A DNA stretch of 64,000 bases from Pedobacter kyonggii (GCF_004310665.1 NZ_SIXF01000008.1:62001-126000); one strand, 5' to 3'. Positions 50,760 to 60,090 are shown, numbered from the stretch's first letter. Numbers and translations: made by a program. Notes: generated by a model not told the origin, from the letters alone.

Positions 50760-51881
50760 TTATTCCCATTTAAATACTTTCACAGCAACGGCATAAATAC
50801 CAATGCCCCAGAGCAATAAGATCATAATCTGGAATTTAACATCCCATAAGCCCAAGCCCTCAAAAGCGACTTTGCGCATGGCATCGTTTAAATAGGTAAG
50901 GGGTAAAGCCCTGCTAATGGGCTGTAACCAACTTGGGAAAGCCTCGATAGAAAAGAATGTCCCTGATAGTAAAAACTGTGGTAAAGTAACGATGTTCGAG
51001 ATGGGTGGTACCATACTTTCGTTTTTGGCTATGCCTGAAATGATAAAACCAAAGCCCATAAAAACAATAATACCAAGCGTAGCCAGAATAAGCATATTGA
51101 CGACGGTGAGCGCACCATGGACGAGCGTGAAGCCAAAAAAGAAATGACCGATCAGGATGATAAACAATGCGCCGATTAAAGCAAAGCCGATGCGGGCAAT
51201 ACCTTCGCCGATTACAATGCTCGAGCGTTTAACAGGTGTAGCAAAAAAACGCTTGATTACTAAGGTTTGGCGCAGACTTAAAAAAACGAATGCTGTTCCG
51301 AAAACACCAGTGCTTAATAGCGAAAAACCTAATTGTCCAGGAAGTATAAAATCGATGGTTTTGTATTCGCGGCCAGTAATAGTGCTTTCTTTTATCTCTG
51401 CTACTGTAGGTTTTAAGGTTTTATCGTAAAAAATATTGTTTAAAACTGATTTTAAAATTCCGCCTTTATCCCTTGATGCGGAGGTGTAAACTACGTTGAC
51501 CGAATAAGCAGCTGAATTGACTTTTCTATGCACATCAATCATGGCATCAACATTGCCTTTTTCTAACAGTTTGTCAAACTCAGCTTTCGATTTATCTTTA
51601 ACCAGGCGGATCATTCCTGTTTTGTCCAACATGACCATTACCGGGTTGTTTACATCAGAACCAGGTGTAACACCAACATCGATACGAGTGCCGCCGCCGC
51701 CCAAAAATCCGAAGACCAAAATAAATATCAAAGGGAAAGCAAGCGTAAATACCACTGCCGATGGGCTTCGCATAATTGACCGGAAACTCGCTTTGGCAAG
51801 GGCAAGGGTTGCTGTAAGGTTACTATAACCCCCAGGCCCTGAAGGGGAGTTTGAATTTCTTTCGTGTATATCTTTTTGCAT
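50760..51881 (-). CDS. ABC-2 type exporter permease
   Basis: About 373 residues from ATG 51881. One membrane segment near residue 40-60 (SPSAVVFTLAFPLIFILVFGF), a large extracytoplasmic loop, then five more segments (LGFSLLSTGVFGTAFVFL, IGFALIGALFIILIGHFFFGF, VVNMLILATLGIIVFMGFGFIISG, FLLSGTFFSIEAFPSWLQ, IMILLLWGIGIYAVAVKVF), the ABC-2 membrane arrangement. Partner ATPase is encoded just upstream. The first 40 residues include NSNSPSGPGGYSN, encoded by an arm of a genome repeat (51827-51852), so the N terminus is partly repeat-derived. Likely drug or lipid export. The true start is uncertain (an ATG at 51926 is also in frame). Confidence 0.8.
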   Translation of the reverse strand: MQKDIHERNSNSPSGPGGYSNLTATLALAKASFRSIMRSPSAVVFTLAFPLIFILVFGFLGGGGTRIDVGVTPGSDVNNPVMVMLDKTGMIRLVKDKSKAEFDKLLEKGNVDAMIDVHRKVNSAAYSVNVVYTSASRDKGGILKSVLNNIFYDKTLKPTVAEIKESTITGREYKTIDFILPGQLGFSLLSTGVFGTAFVFLSLRQTLVIKRFFATPVKRSSIVIGEGIARIGFALIGALFIILIGHFFFGFTLVHGALTVVNMLILATLGIIVFMGFGFIISGIAKNESMVPPISNIVTLPQFLLSGTFFSIEAFPSWLQPISRALPLTYLNDAMRKVAFEGLGLWDVKFQIMILLLWGIGIYAVAVKVFKWE

Positions 51882-51961
51882 AATTAATTCTGCTGGATTT
51901 TGTTTTTTTAAAAATGTATTAGGCACTAGTTTTAAGCTCCCCTTTAGGGGCTGGGGGGCTT
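51827..51961. repeat. Inverted pair of CCCCTAAAGGGG-type repeats spanning a gene boundary
   Basis: Two arms in opposite orientation: 51827-51852 (AACCCCCAGGCCCTGAAGGG type) lies inside the permease ORF, and 51934-51961 (CTCCCCTTTAGGGGCTGGGG) touches the ATPase stop codon. Each contains a short C/G hairpin. A second copy of the element lies at 56006-56105. Confidence 0.78.
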
Positions 51962-52724
51962 ATTCTCTCCATTCCTGGCCGGTAAGGTTGATGAAAACAT
52001 CTTCCAAATTGGCTTTTTTAACTTCTTTTTTGCGCTCAAAACCACTGCTCACTAATTTATCTATTAAATTATCAGGCGTATCCAGCGCGATAATCTGCCC
52101 GCGTTCTACAAAAGCAACACGATCGCAAAGTTGCTCAGCCTCGTCCATGTAGTGGGTAGTAATTACAACGGTGGTGCCAGCATTCCTGATTTCGATAATC
52201 AGATCCCAAAGATTTCTTCTGGCCTGTGGATCTAAGCCTGTGGTAGGCTCATCCAAAAAAATAATTTTGGGTTGGTTGATTAACGTAGTGGCTATAGAGA
52301 AGCGCTGTTTCTGTCCGCCAGAAAGTGCTTTGTATTTAGCTTTGGCCTTATCCTGAAGGTTTACTTTCTCCAGCATTTCCATCGGTTTGATGTTGGCACC
52401 ATATAAACCGGCAAAAAGTTCGATCAGTTCGATGAGATTCAGATTTGGATAATAACCAGCTGCCTGTAGCTGTACACCGATAATCTGTTTAATATCCTGC
52501 GGCTGCTTGTCGACAGAAAAACCATCAACGATAATTTCGCCGGAGGTTTTATCCCTTAGGGTTTCAATAATTTCGAGGGTAGTGGTTTTTCCGGCACCAT
52601 TGGGGCCAAGCAAACCAAAAATCTCATGCTCGTAAACTTCAAAACTAAGCCCTTGAACGGCCACGAAATCATCGTATTTTTTTACCAGGTTTTTAACGCT
52701 GATAATGGCTTTTTTTGTTTCCAT
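51960..52724 (-). CDS. ABC transporter ATP-binding protein
   Basis: A 254-residue ATPase: Walker A GPNGAGKTT, signature LSGGQKQR, Walker B IIFLDEPTTGLDP and switch His in TTHYMDEAEQL. This is the DrrA/CcmA type used with ABC-2 permeases. Its partner permease is downstream, separated by one repeat element. Cytosolic face of the inner membrane. Probably part of a drug or lipid exporter. Confidence 0.93.
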   Translation of the reverse strand: METKKAIISVKNLVKKYDDFVAVQGLSFEVYEHEIFGLLGPNGAGKTTTLEIIETLRDKTSGEIIVDGFSVDKQPQDIKQIIGVQLQAAGYYPNLNLIELIELFAGLYGANIKPMEMLEKVNLQDKAKAKYKALSGGQKQRFSIATTLINQPKIIFLDEPTTGLDPQARRNLWDLIIEIRNAGTTVVITTHYMDEAEQLCDRVAFVERGQIIALDTPDNLIDKLVSSGFERKKEVKKANLEDVFINLTGQEWRE

Positions 52725-52820
52725 ATTGCGAATGTAAGCAGCTTTAAATGAATAGAGAATGAATTTGTAGTTGGATAAACCAAAATGTCGGTAAAATGAT
52801 ATTTGTAGTAGGTAAAAACA

Positions 52821-53681
52821 TTAATTGGTGCTCTTTTTGGTTAAAACGATCACATCGCGATCAATCGAGTCTATTTTATAAGTGTTTTTTGCCTTGTTAA
52901 AAGCTTCGTCGAAAACAATTTGATCTTTTAGAAAACTAAATTTTCCTTTTGTGTTTATACTGTCGGCAGGAATAACATAAGATTCTCTATAAGTGCGATC
53001 GTATTCCATTCTATGTTTCCAGGGGTTTTGGTATTCGCGTAGCTTTTTTCCCGTAAATGTTCCATTGGTTTTAAGCGCTACCCAATAGGTCGTTTTCAAG
53101 TCATGTGATTCAGCACTCCACGCGGTGTCTGGTTTCTTTGTCGCGTGAAATTTATACATTAACCCATATTGTATTTTCTCTACAAAGTTCCTGTTATTGG
53201 TTACTGAATTTTGAAGCCTGAAATTGGCATTTGTGCCATAGAGGGTATCTAAGTTTTTATTTGCGGCAAATTTCCAGTTCGTATAAATGTAATCTTTAGT
53301 GTTAAGTACTTCATTTATTCTTTTTAGGTAGATCGTGTCGACGCTAGCAGCTGCACCCTTTCCCTGTCCGCCACCAAAAGGGGTATGTCCTTCTATGTTG
53401 TAACTCAAAAATCCTTCTTTTTTTATAATTTCAGAAAAGTGAAGGGGAGGAGCTTCCATCATGAAGATTTCGGGTATGAAAAATTTACTGTAACGGAGTT
53501 CTTTTAAGTGAAATTTGCCATTGGCATCGGTAATGGTCTCACCCACCTTACAACCAATAACAGGTTTGTTCTGATAGTCCAATATAGTGCCGGTGATTGC
53601 CGGTCTCGACAATCTGGAAATACAGGAGCTGAACAAACACAATGAAACAGCAATACACGCAATAAAATGGTTTTTCAACAT
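52821..53681 (-). CDS. Lipoprotein with carboxypeptidase-regulatory-like domain
   Basis: A 286-residue protein with lipobox CLFSSC (about residue 20). A short carboxypeptidase-regulatory-like domain follows at residues 30-95: ITGTILDYQNKPVIGCKVGETITDANGKFHL. The rest, FGGGQGKGAAASVDTIYL to the end, has no recognised family. It is single, downstream of carA's terminator on the same strand. Function unknown. Confidence 0.65.
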   Translation of the reverse strand: MLKNHFIACIAVSLCLFSSCISRLSRPAITGTILDYQNKPVIGCKVGETITDANGKFHLKELRYSKFFIPEIFMMEAPPLHFSEIIKKEGFLSYNIEGHTPFGGGQGKGAAASVDTIYLKRINEVLNTKDYIYTNWKFAANKNLDTLYGTNANFRLQNSVTNNRNFVEKIQYGLMYKFHATKKPDTAWSAESHDLKTTYWVALKTNGTFTGKKLREYQNPWKHRMEYDRTYRESYVIPADSINTKGKFSFLKDQIVFDEAFNKAKNTYKIDSIDRDVIVLTKKSTN

Positions 53682-53698
53682 GTTCTAATTTAAATAAA

Positions 53699-53730
53699 AA
53701 AACACTGCCAATAGGATTGAGCAGTGTTTT
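53699..53730 (-). terminator. Intrinsic terminator after carA
   Basis: A 10-base stem AAAACACTGC (53699-53708) with GCAGTGTTTT (53721-53730), 27 bases after the carA stop, followed by TTTTTATTTAAA on the minus strand. Confidence 0.85.
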
Positions 53731-53756
53731 AATGCTTTAATAGAAAGACTTGTATT

Positions 53757-54869
53757 TTACCAGGTTAATTCGCCCTTCATTACACCAACAAAATCGTCGA
53801 ATAAGTAACGCGAATCGTGTGGGCCTGGTGAAGACTCCGGGTGATACTGAACCGAAAATGCTTTTTTTCCTTTAACACGGATACCTTCGATCGATTTATC
53901 GTTTAAGTTAACGTGGGTAATCTCTACTTTATCAGAGTTTCTAACCTCATCAGGAATTACACCAAAACCGTGGTTTTGTGAAGTAACCTCGCAGTGGTTT
54001 TTGATAATGTTCTTTACCGGATGATTTAATCCACGGTGACCGTTAAACATTTTCATGGTACCAATACCATTAGCTTCGGCCAATAATTGGTGACCTAAGC
54101 AGATCCCGAACATTGGTTTATTTACCGCTAGAATATCTTTGATTGTTTCTACAGCGTAAGGCATTACTGATGGGTCACCAGGGCCATTAGAAATGAAATA
54201 ACCATCAGGGCTGAATTTTTCCATTTCGGCAAAAGTAGTTTTCGCCGGGAAAACCTGAACGTAGATATCGCGGTTTTCGAAACTGCGCAAAATATTTTTC
54301 TTGATACCTAAATCTAAAGCCGCCACTTTTAAGCTCGCTTCAGGGTTGCCGTAGAAATAAGGCTCCGTTGTACTTACTTTAGATGATAGCTCTAAACCTT
54401 CCATTGAAGGTACTTCTGCTAATTTTTGTTTTAATTCTTCAAGATCGGTAATCTCAGAAGAAATAATTGCGTTCATTGCACCTTTATCTCTAATGTGGCG
54501 AACCAATGCACGAGTGTCGATATCAGAAATGGCAACCAAGTTGTCGTTTTGGAAATAATCCTGAATCGATTCTGTTGCTTCTTTACGGCTATAAACGATA
54601 TTGTAATTTTTGCAGACTAAACCAGCGATTTTAATCGAACCTGATTCGATTTCATCTTTGTGGATACCGTAATTGCCAATATGCGCATTAGTGGTAACCA
54701 TTATCTGTCCAAAATAACTTGGATCAGTAAAAATTTCCTGGTAACCTGTCATCCCGGTATTAAAACAAATTTCGCCGGTAGTGGTGCCAATTTTTCCGGC
54801 CGCTTTGCCGTAAAAAACTGTGCCATCGGCCAGTAATAAAATCGCAGGTAACTTGGTGTAGTTAGTCAT
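53757..54869 (-). CDS. carA: Carbamoyl-phosphate synthase small (glutamine amidotransferase) subunit
   Basis: A 370-residue protein that supplies ammonia from glutamine for carbamoyl phosphate in arginine and pyrimidine synthesis. The N-terminal CarA domain has LLADGTVFYGKAAGKIG and CFNTGMTGYQEIFTDPSYFGQIMV. The class I amidotransferase half carries the nucleophile Cys in FGICLGHQLLA, and the His/Glu pair in VQYHPESSPGP. Length fits. carB is not in the window, so it is unlinked or outside. A terminator follows. Confidence 0.95.
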   Translation of the reverse strand: MTNYTKLPAILLLADGTVFYGKAAGKIGTTTGEICFNTGMTGYQEIFTDPSYFGQIMVTTNAHIGNYGIHKDEIESGSIKIAGLVCKNYNIVYSRKEATESIQDYFQNDNLVAISDIDTRALVRHIRDKGAMNAIISSEITDLEELKQKLAEVPSMEGLELSSKVSTTEPYFYGNPEASLKVAALDLGIKKNILRSFENRDIYVQVFPAKTTFAEMEKFSPDGYFISNGPGDPSVMPYAVETIKDILAVNKPMFGICLGHQLLAEANGIGTMKMFNGHRGLNHPVKNIIKNHCEVTSQNHGFGVIPDEVRNSDKVEITHVNLNDKSIEGIRVKGKKAFSVQYHPESSPGPHDSRYLFDDFVGVMKGELTW

Positions 54870-55164
54870 GGTAATTACAATATGGATTTTGATTTAAAAA
54901 AGAGTTGAAAAAAGAATGGCTTTCGGCATTAAAGCCGTTTTTGCTGGGTGCAAAAAAAGATGAATATATCCCTTCCATTTCGGGGTACAAAGATAGAGTT
55001 TTAGATTGGAAATGTAAAGAGAAAAATGAAATAAGGTCGGAGCTAAAAGCAGAAAGACTAAAGCTGAAAGCAGTGAGGCACGATTTAAATAAAAAATGAT
55101 TTTTGCCTGAAATAGCTTTGGTCTTTTACCTTTGGTCTTTTCAGCTTAATTAAAGAAAAAACAA

Positions 55165-55172
55165 TACTTTTG
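55165..55172 (+). promoter_or_regulatory. Putative -7 promoter box for panB (TACTTTTG)
   Basis: TACTTTTG fits TAnnTTTG and ends 19 bases before the panB ATG at 55192. The upstream sequence (55030-55145) contains an inverted pair of AAAGACTAAAGCTGAAAG-like words. Confidence 0.5.
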
Positions 55173-55191
55173 GCAATACAAAACAAATCCC

Positions 55192-56007
55192 ATGTCGGTA
55201 CATAAAGAAATCAAACGCATCACCACGCACACTTTACAGGAAATGAAGCAACGTGGTGAAAAAATATCGATGTTAACAGCCTACGATTACTCGATGGCTA
55301 CCATTTTAGATGATGCAGGATTAGACGTTCTACTTGTAGGCGATTCGGCTTCTAATGTAATGGCTGGTCATGAAACGACCTTGCCTATTACGCTAGATCA
55401 GATGATTTACCATGCTGCCTCGGTAATAAGGGCAGTTAAACGCGCTTTTGTTGTTGTCGATTTACCTTTTGGCTCTTATCAGGGAAATTCAAAGGAAGCT
55501 TTGAACTCGGCGATAAGGATTATGAAAGAATCGGGTGCCCACGGTGTTAAATTGGAAGGCGGCGAAGAAATTATCGAATCGGTTCATCGTATTATTACGG
55601 CAGGAATACCTGTAATGGGGCATTTGGGTTTAACACCTCAATCGATTTATAAATTCGGAACATATACGGTTCGCGCTAAAGAAGAAGAAGAAGCAAATAA
55701 GTTAAAAACAGACGTTTTGGCTTTACAGGCTGCTGGCTGTTTTGCTATCGTATTGGAAAAAATTCCTGCTGCTTTAGGTAAAGAAGTTACAGCAAGCTTA
55801 AATATTCCAACTATTGGTATTGGTGCCGGACAAGACTGCGACGGCCAGGTTTTGGTTGTAAATGATATGATTGGCTTAACAAAAGGGTTTAAACCACGTT
55901 TTTTACGTCAGTATATTAATTTATACGATGAAATTTTAGGCGCAGCACAATCGTACATTCGTGATGTAAAAGCAAACGATTTCCCGAACGAAAAAGAACA
56001 GTATTAA
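55192..56007 (+). CDS. panB: 3-methyl-2-oxobutanoate hydroxymethyltransferase
   Basis: A 271-residue TIM-barrel enzyme, the first committed step of pantothenate and CoA synthesis. Motifs: [43 protein letters not shown] (metal-binding Asp), [40 protein letters not shown], and [25 protein letters not shown]. Length fits. Its stop codon is the first bases of a repeat element that fills the gap to the RluA-type gene. Confidence 0.96.
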   Translation: MSVHKEIKRITTHTLQEMKQRGEKISMLTAYDYSMATILDDAGLDVLLVGDSASNVMAGHETTLPITLDQMIYHAASVIRAVKRAFVVVDLPFGSYQGNSKEALNSAIRIMKESGAHGVKLEGGEEIIESVHRIITAGIPVMGHLGLTPQSIYKFGTYTVRAKEEEEANKLKTDVLALQAAGCFAIVLEKIPAALGKEVTASLNIPTIGIGAGQDCDGQVLVVNDMIGLTKGFKPRFLRQYINLYDEILGAAQSYIRDVKANDFPNEKEQY

Positions 56008-56105
56008 CCCCAAACCCCTAAAGGGGCTTTATTACATGAGGTTAATATTTAAAAAATAAATCAATATATAATTAATTTAAGTTCCCCTTTAGGGGCGGAG
56101 GGGTT
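56006..56105. repeat. Inverted pair of CCCCTAAAGGGG-type repeats between panB and the pseudouridine synthase gene
   Basis: Arm 56006-56029 (AACCCCAAACCCCTAAAGGG) overlaps the panB stop; arm 56079-56105 (AAGTTCCCCTTTAGGGGCGG) ends two bases before the next ATG. Both arms contain CCCC-TAAA-GGGG or its complement. Second copy of the element at 51827-51961. Confidence 0.82.
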
Positions 56106-56107
56106 AA

Positions 56108-56794
56108 ATGCCAATTACCGATAACGACATCCTTTTTGAAGACAATCATTTAATCGCCATTAATAAAAGGGCAGGTGATATTGTGCAGGTTGATGAAACC
56201 GGCGATGAGCCTTTGGATGAACAGGTAAAAAAGTATATCGCTAAAAAGTACAATAAGCCAAATGGTGCTTTTTTGGGTGTAGTACACCGTTTAGACCGGC
56301 CGGTGAGTGGCGTAATCTTATTTGCTAAAACAAGTAAGGCTTTAGAACGGATGAATGCCGTTTTTAAAAATAGGGAAGTAAAGAAAACCTATTGGGCAGT
56401 GGTGAAGAACAAGCCAGAGAAAGAGTCGGCTACTTTGATCCATTGGCTGGTTAAAAACCCGCAGAAAAATGTGGTTTCCTATTACAATACGGAGGTTACT
56501 GGTAGTCAGCGTGCTGAGCTTTCTTACAAAGTAAAGGCGAAGGTTGGCGATTACTACCTCTTAGAGGTAGATCCCTTAACCGGACGCTCACACCAGATCA
56601 GGGTTCAGCTCTCATCAATGGGATGCCCGATTATGGGTGATAATAAATATGGCTACCCCCGTGGAAGCAGAAAAGGGAGTATTTGCCTACATGCCCGCCG
56701 TTTACAGTTTATACACCCGGTTAAAAAAGAACCCGTAAATATATTTGCGAAGCTGCCTGTTGATGGTTTTTGGGAACGCTTCGAAGACTTATAG
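56108..56794 (+). CDS. RluA-family pseudouridine synthase
   Basis: A 228-residue enzyme that isomerises uridine to pseudouridine in rRNA or tRNA. The active-site motif HRLDRPVSG has the catalytic Asp at residue 63, and the C-terminal RluA signature is DPLTGRSHQIRVQLSSMGCPIMGDNKYG. There is no S4 domain, as in the short RluA/TruC-like members, so the site modified cannot be predicted. It follows panB by 100 bases of repeat element. Confidence 0.92.
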   Translation: MPITDNDILFEDNHLIAINKRAGDIVQVDETGDEPLDEQVKKYIAKKYNKPNGAFLGVVHRLDRPVSGVILFAKTSKALERMNAVFKNREVKKTYWAVVKNKPEKESATLIHWLVKNPQKNVVSYYNTEVTGSQRAELSYKVKAKVGDYYLLEVDPLTGRSHQIRVQLSSMGCPIMGDNKYGYPRGSRKGSICLHARRLQFIHPVKKEPVNIFAKLPVDGFWERFEDL

Positions 56795-56821
56795 CACAAC
56801 AATATTTAATATAATTAAGAT

Positions 56822-56858
56822 ATCCGGTCACAATATTTATTATTTGATCGGATTTTTT
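56822..56858 (+). terminator. Intrinsic terminator after the RluA-type gene
   Basis: A 9-base stem ATCCGGTCA (56822-56830) with TGATCGGAT (56845-56853, one G-U pair) followed by a T-run. Confidence 0.8.
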
Positions 56859-56908
56859 ATGATTTGGCATTATATTTCGTCTATTCAGGATTAAAAACCA
56901 AATTAATC

Positions 56909-57337
56909 ATGAAAAACACCATCTTATCCATTGCTGCAGCAGGCTTACTGGCTTCTACATTGGTTTCGTGCGATAGCACTAAAAAAACGGAAACAACCAA
57001 AGACTCTAGTGAAATTTCTGCTAATGGAGACACCATTACCAAAATAACGACAAAAACAACTGAAACAGTTAAAACCGATGTTCCAACTTTCTCAAGTGAA
57101 GAGGTAAACAAAGGCCTTGCTGAATATTCTAAACTTAAAGATGAATATGTTGCAGCTGTGAAGAGTAAGAATGCTGCAGAAATTAAAGCGTTAAGCGATA
57201 AATACACGGCTTGGGCAAATCAGGCGACAGGCTGGGCAAGCAAGCTAAAGCCAGATGAAATACAAAAATACTCTGATTATATGCTTAAGTTAAGCGAAGA
57301 ATGGACGGAAGCAGCGAAGGAAGCAATAACCAAGTAA
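56909..57337 (+). CDS. Small lipoprotein of unknown function
   Basis: About 142 residues from ATG 56909 (a frame open from 56864 lacks a sensible leader). Lipobox LVSC at about residue 22. The mature part is a Thr/Lys/Ser-rich linker (TKKTETTKDSSEISANGDT) and then a predicted helical bundle (SSEEVNKGLAEYSKLKDEYVAAVKSKNAAEIKALSDKYTAWANQAT). Resembles no family I can name. Likely a periplasm-facing lipoprotein. Confidence 0.65.
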   Translation: MKNTILSIAAAGLLASTLVSCDSTKKTETTKDSSEISANGDTITKITTKTTETVKTDVPTFSSEEVNKGLAEYSKLKDEYVAAVKSKNAAEIKALSDKYTAWANQATGWASKLKPDEIQKYSDYMLKLSEEWTEAAKEAITK

Positions 57338-57357
57338 ATCTCAAATTATAGAAAAAT

Positions 57358-57433
57358 CGTCATTCTCGCGTATGCGGGAATCTTAAAGCACTTTTGTTAG
57401 TCATTAAGATTCCCAATCAAGTTGGGAATGACG
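57358..57433. repeat. Nested inverted repeat between converging genes
   Basis: CGTCATTC (57358-57365) pairs with GAATGACG (57426-57433), and GGGAATCTTAA (57376-57386) pairs with TTAAGATTCCC (57404-57414). Located between the stops of two converging genes, where it could terminate both. Confidence 0.75.
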
Positions 57434-57445
57434 GTTCTTCGGAAT

Positions 57446-57919
57446 TTATTTACAATCTATTTTGTCAAAAGTCATCGATCCATCAAACTTCAGTTTGCTT
57501 GGGTGTTTGAACTTGGTTTCCCCTTTTACTTCCTCTATATCGCCGAATCCTTCTGCCAGCTGATCGCCCTTTTTCAAAAAAGCCACTTCCCTAATTGATG
57601 TTTTGCCTTCAGACTGAAAAGTATAGCTTGCAATTATGGTATCGCCTTTAACAATTCCGGCTATAGTGCCTGCATTTTTATCTTTTTCGTATAAATTATA
57701 ACCTAGTGTACCCGTTACCTTATTATCCGCTATTTTTAACGACAGGGTGGCAGTATCTCGGTTTTTAATATACTGGTAGCACCGAAGAGAATCGGGGCTT
57801 GCCGTTGCATTGGTTACTATGGTAGAATCGATTTTGGCTTGTGTTTTTTTTGCCGTTCCGCCCTGGCACGATGCCATTAATAAAGCAGTAAGGCCTAATA
57901 CTGGAAAGATGCTTTTCAT
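57446..57919 (-). CDS. Small lipoprotein of unknown function
   Basis: About 157 residues from ATG 57919 (the frame extends upstream to 57979 without a leader). Lipobox LMASC at about residue 18. Residues 35-135 form a beta-rich domain (QYIKNRDTATLSLKIADNKVTGTLGYNLYEKDKNAGTIAGIVKGDTIIASYTFQSEGKTSIREVAFLKKGDQLAEGFGDI), a compact barrel type also seen in Bacteroidota lipoproteins near signalling genes. Same strand as the histidine kinase gene upstream. Confidence 0.65.
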   Translation of the reverse strand: MKSIFPVLGLTALLMASCQGGTAKKTQAKIDSTIVTNATASPDSLRCYQYIKNRDTATLSLKIADNKVTGTLGYNLYEKDKNAGTIAGIVKGDTIIASYTFQSEGKTSIREVAFLKKGDQLAEGFGDIEEVKGETKFKHPSKLKFDGSMTFDKIDCK

Positions 57920-57959
57920 TTTCTTGTCAGATTGATTTTTTATTATTAAGCAAAGCCCT

Positions 57960-57978
57960 TGCCAAAAAGATTTTGGCA
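57960..57978 (-). terminator. Possible terminator after the histidine kinase gene
   Basis: TGCCAAAA (57960-57967) pairs with TTTTGGCA (57971-57978) with a three-base loop, between the kinase stop and the lipoprotein start. T-run poor on the minus strand. Confidence 0.4.
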
Positions 57979-58053
57979 CCCTGTGCCGATCTTCACATCG
58001 GAATTAAGTTTATTCCAGATAATGCACTATCTAGTAATCTTATGACGGGAATT

Positions 58054-59358
58054 TTAAAAAATTAACGAAATGCCGGTTCCTTTATGTTCTTCAGATTTAA
58101 TATCTACCTCTATTTTATGGAATCGGGCAATGCTTTGCACAATGGCCAGTCCCAGGCCAAAGCCGTTTTCTTCGGTATTTCCCCTTTTAAACCGATCGAA
58201 AGCATTTTCTACCAGTGCCGCGCTCATACCTGATCCGGTATCGCTGATGGTGAGGATATATTTTTCGGCTTCGGTTTTATCTGTTATGGTAATCGCGCCC
58301 CCTTCAATATTATACTTTATTGCATTATTGATGATGTTGATTAAAAGGGTATGTATCAGTGCTTTATTTCCAGTAAAATGAAAATCCTTTGAAAGGTGGG
58401 CGTTATAACTGATGTTTTTATCTGCTATTCGATCTTCCAGATCTTCATATATATCATCGATTTCCTGTTTTAGGCTAATTTCTTCTGTTTTCAGATACTG
58501 ATTGTTTTCTACCTTCGAAATGAGTAGCAAGCTGTTGATAATTACCTTTAAGCGGTTTAAGGTTTTTAAAGAGGCGTAGATTTTGTTTTCGTGCTCTACC
58601 GGAATATCTGGTGTGTTGAGCATATTTTCGAAGCGCGTACTTAAAATTGAAATGGGGGTAAGCAGCTCATGCGAAACATTAGCAATAAACTGCTTTTCTA
58701 AAGCGAAAAGTGTATTTATTTTACGCATTAAAGAGTTTATGCTATTATCAAGAATTTTAAAATCGTTGGTGGTAGTTGGTATATTCTGGTAATTGTAATG
58801 CGAAGGATCATCGACCAGGTTGATTTTTTTATCGATAATGAGATAAAAAGGCCTTAATAAAAAGTTTGAGAAGGTAAAATCTGCTACCAAAGTAATAAGT
58901 AAGGCGGCAACCAACACAATCAGCATGTAAAAACGGATCGAATTTTTAATGGATTGGAGCGCTGTCATCGTTTCTCCAATCTCCAAATTATACCAGTTTG
59001 TATGATAAGAAAATTTATAGTTTAAGATGCGGTATACTTCAATATCGCCCTCTATCTCTCTTTTTTCGGTAAATACCTTTGCTGTAGAATCTTTCTGATT
59101 GTCGGGTATATCCGTTAACACAATAAATTCTTCCTTTAAAATATTGTAATCGGTAAAGGATTGTTCCTTATTTAAAAGGCTATCGATCTCATTATCGTTT
59201 AAGTGTTTAATGATTTTGTTTTTCTTTTTGATTAAACGGTTGTCAAATTGGTTGTAAGCAAGTTTATCCAATGAAAATAGAATGATAGCCCCCAATACCA
59301 GAATAATGGCAATTTTGGTTACTGCATTGTATAAAGAAAACTTAACCTGTAACTTCAT
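58054..59358 (-). CDS. Sensor histidine kinase
   Basis: A 434-residue membrane kinase. Membrane helices at about 14-31 and 148-172 flank a periplasmic sensor of about 115 residues. The HisKA phosphoacceptor is His230 in FIANVSHELLTPISIL. The ATP-binding region has N-box IINNAIKYN, G1 DTGSGMS, and the G2-type FGLGLAIVQSIA. It phosphorylates the response regulator encoded directly upstream at 59413 (54-base gap). Signal unknown. Confidence 0.93.
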   Translation of the reverse strand: MKLQVKFSLYNAVTKIAIILVLGAIILFSLDKLAYNQFDNRLIKKKNKIIKHLNDNEIDSLLNKEQSFTDYNILKEEFIVLTDIPDNQKDSTAKVFTEKREIEGDIEVYRILNYKFSYHTNWYNLEIGETMTALQSIKNSIRFYMLIVLVAALLITLVADFTFSNFLLRPFYLIIDKKINLVDDPSHYNYQNIPTTTNDFKILDNSINSLMRKINTLFALEKQFIANVSHELLTPISILSTRFENMLNTPDIPVEHENKIYASLKTLNRLKVIINSLLLISKVENNQYLKTEEISLKQEIDDIYEDLEDRIADKNISYNAHLSKDFHFTGNKALIHTLLINIINNAIKYNIEGGAITITDKTEAEKYILTISDTGSGMSAALVENAFDRFKRGNTEENGFGLGLAIVQSIARFHKIEVDIKSEEHKGTGISLIF

Positions 59359-59412
59359 TTTGTTTAATGGTTCATTGGTAGATCGACGCTTAACCTCTGA
59401 CTTCCCGAGTCT

Positions 59413-60090
59413 CTAGCAATTAATCCTATAGCCAATACTCCTTACGGTTTCAAACCAATCTGTTACACTCACTGCTGCAAGTTTTTTTCGCAGGTTTTTA
59501 ACATGAACATCAACAAAGTTAGAATCAGAATTGACTTCTAAAATATCACCCCAAACGTGTTCAGTTAAACTCATTCTCGATACCACGCGGTTTTTGTTCA
59601 ACACCAAATAGTTAAATATTTCGAATTCCTTTTTGGTGAGGTTTAATCTTTCATCACCAAATGAAACGGTCCTGTTCTGAATATTGAGCAAAAAATTATG
59701 AATGTTGACTTCATTTTTCTCTAACTTGTGTTTTCTACGGGTAATAGCGTGTATACGGGCCAAGAGTTCATTTAGCGAAAATGGCTTAGGTAAATAATCA
59801 TCAGCGCCTTCGTCTAAGCCTTTAATACGGTCATCTACAGCGCTGCGGGCAGTTAAAATGATTACTGCATCATCACGATCTTTCATCGTTTTAAGTTGCT
59901 TTAAAATTTCAAAACCATCACCATCAGGCAAACCTAAATCGAGTAAAATGAAATCATAATTGTTTACAAATATTTTTTCTTCCGCAGAAGATTTTTTCCA
60001 GGCATGCTCTACAATAAATCCTTCTTTGCTCAAGAATTCATCCATTTCAAGCGCCAGGCTTTTTTCATCTTCAACTATGAGTACGTTCAT
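59413..60090 (-). CDS. OmpR-family response regulator
   Basis: A 225-residue two-domain regulator. The receiver has the acidic pocket ED at residues 7-8, phosphoacceptor Asp51 in LLDLGLPDGDG, Thr in IILTAR and Lys in YLPKPF. The winged-helix DNA-binding domain follows from about residue 125 (LTKKEFEIFNYLVLNKNRVVSRMSLTEHVWG, VDVHVKNLRKKL). First gene of the two-component operon with the kinase at 58054. Confidence 0.94.
   Translation of the reverse strand: MNVLIVEDEKSLALEMDEFLSKEGFIVEHAWKKSSAEEKIFVNNYDFILLDLGLPDGDGFEILKQLKTMKDRDDAVIILTARSAVDDRIKGLDEGADDYLPKPFSLNELLARIHAITRRKHKLEKNEVNIHNFLLNIQNRTVSFGDERLNLTKKEFEIFNYLVLNKNRVVSRMSLTEHVWGDILEVNSDSNFVDVHVKNLRKKLAAVSVTDWFETVRSIGYRINC

Noticed and set aside
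54905-55099. 64-residue open frame between carA and panB
   Set aside because: Its second half consists of the repeat words AAAGACTAAAGCTGAAAG, composition is Lys/Glu-rich, no homologous features, and it lies in a promoter gap.
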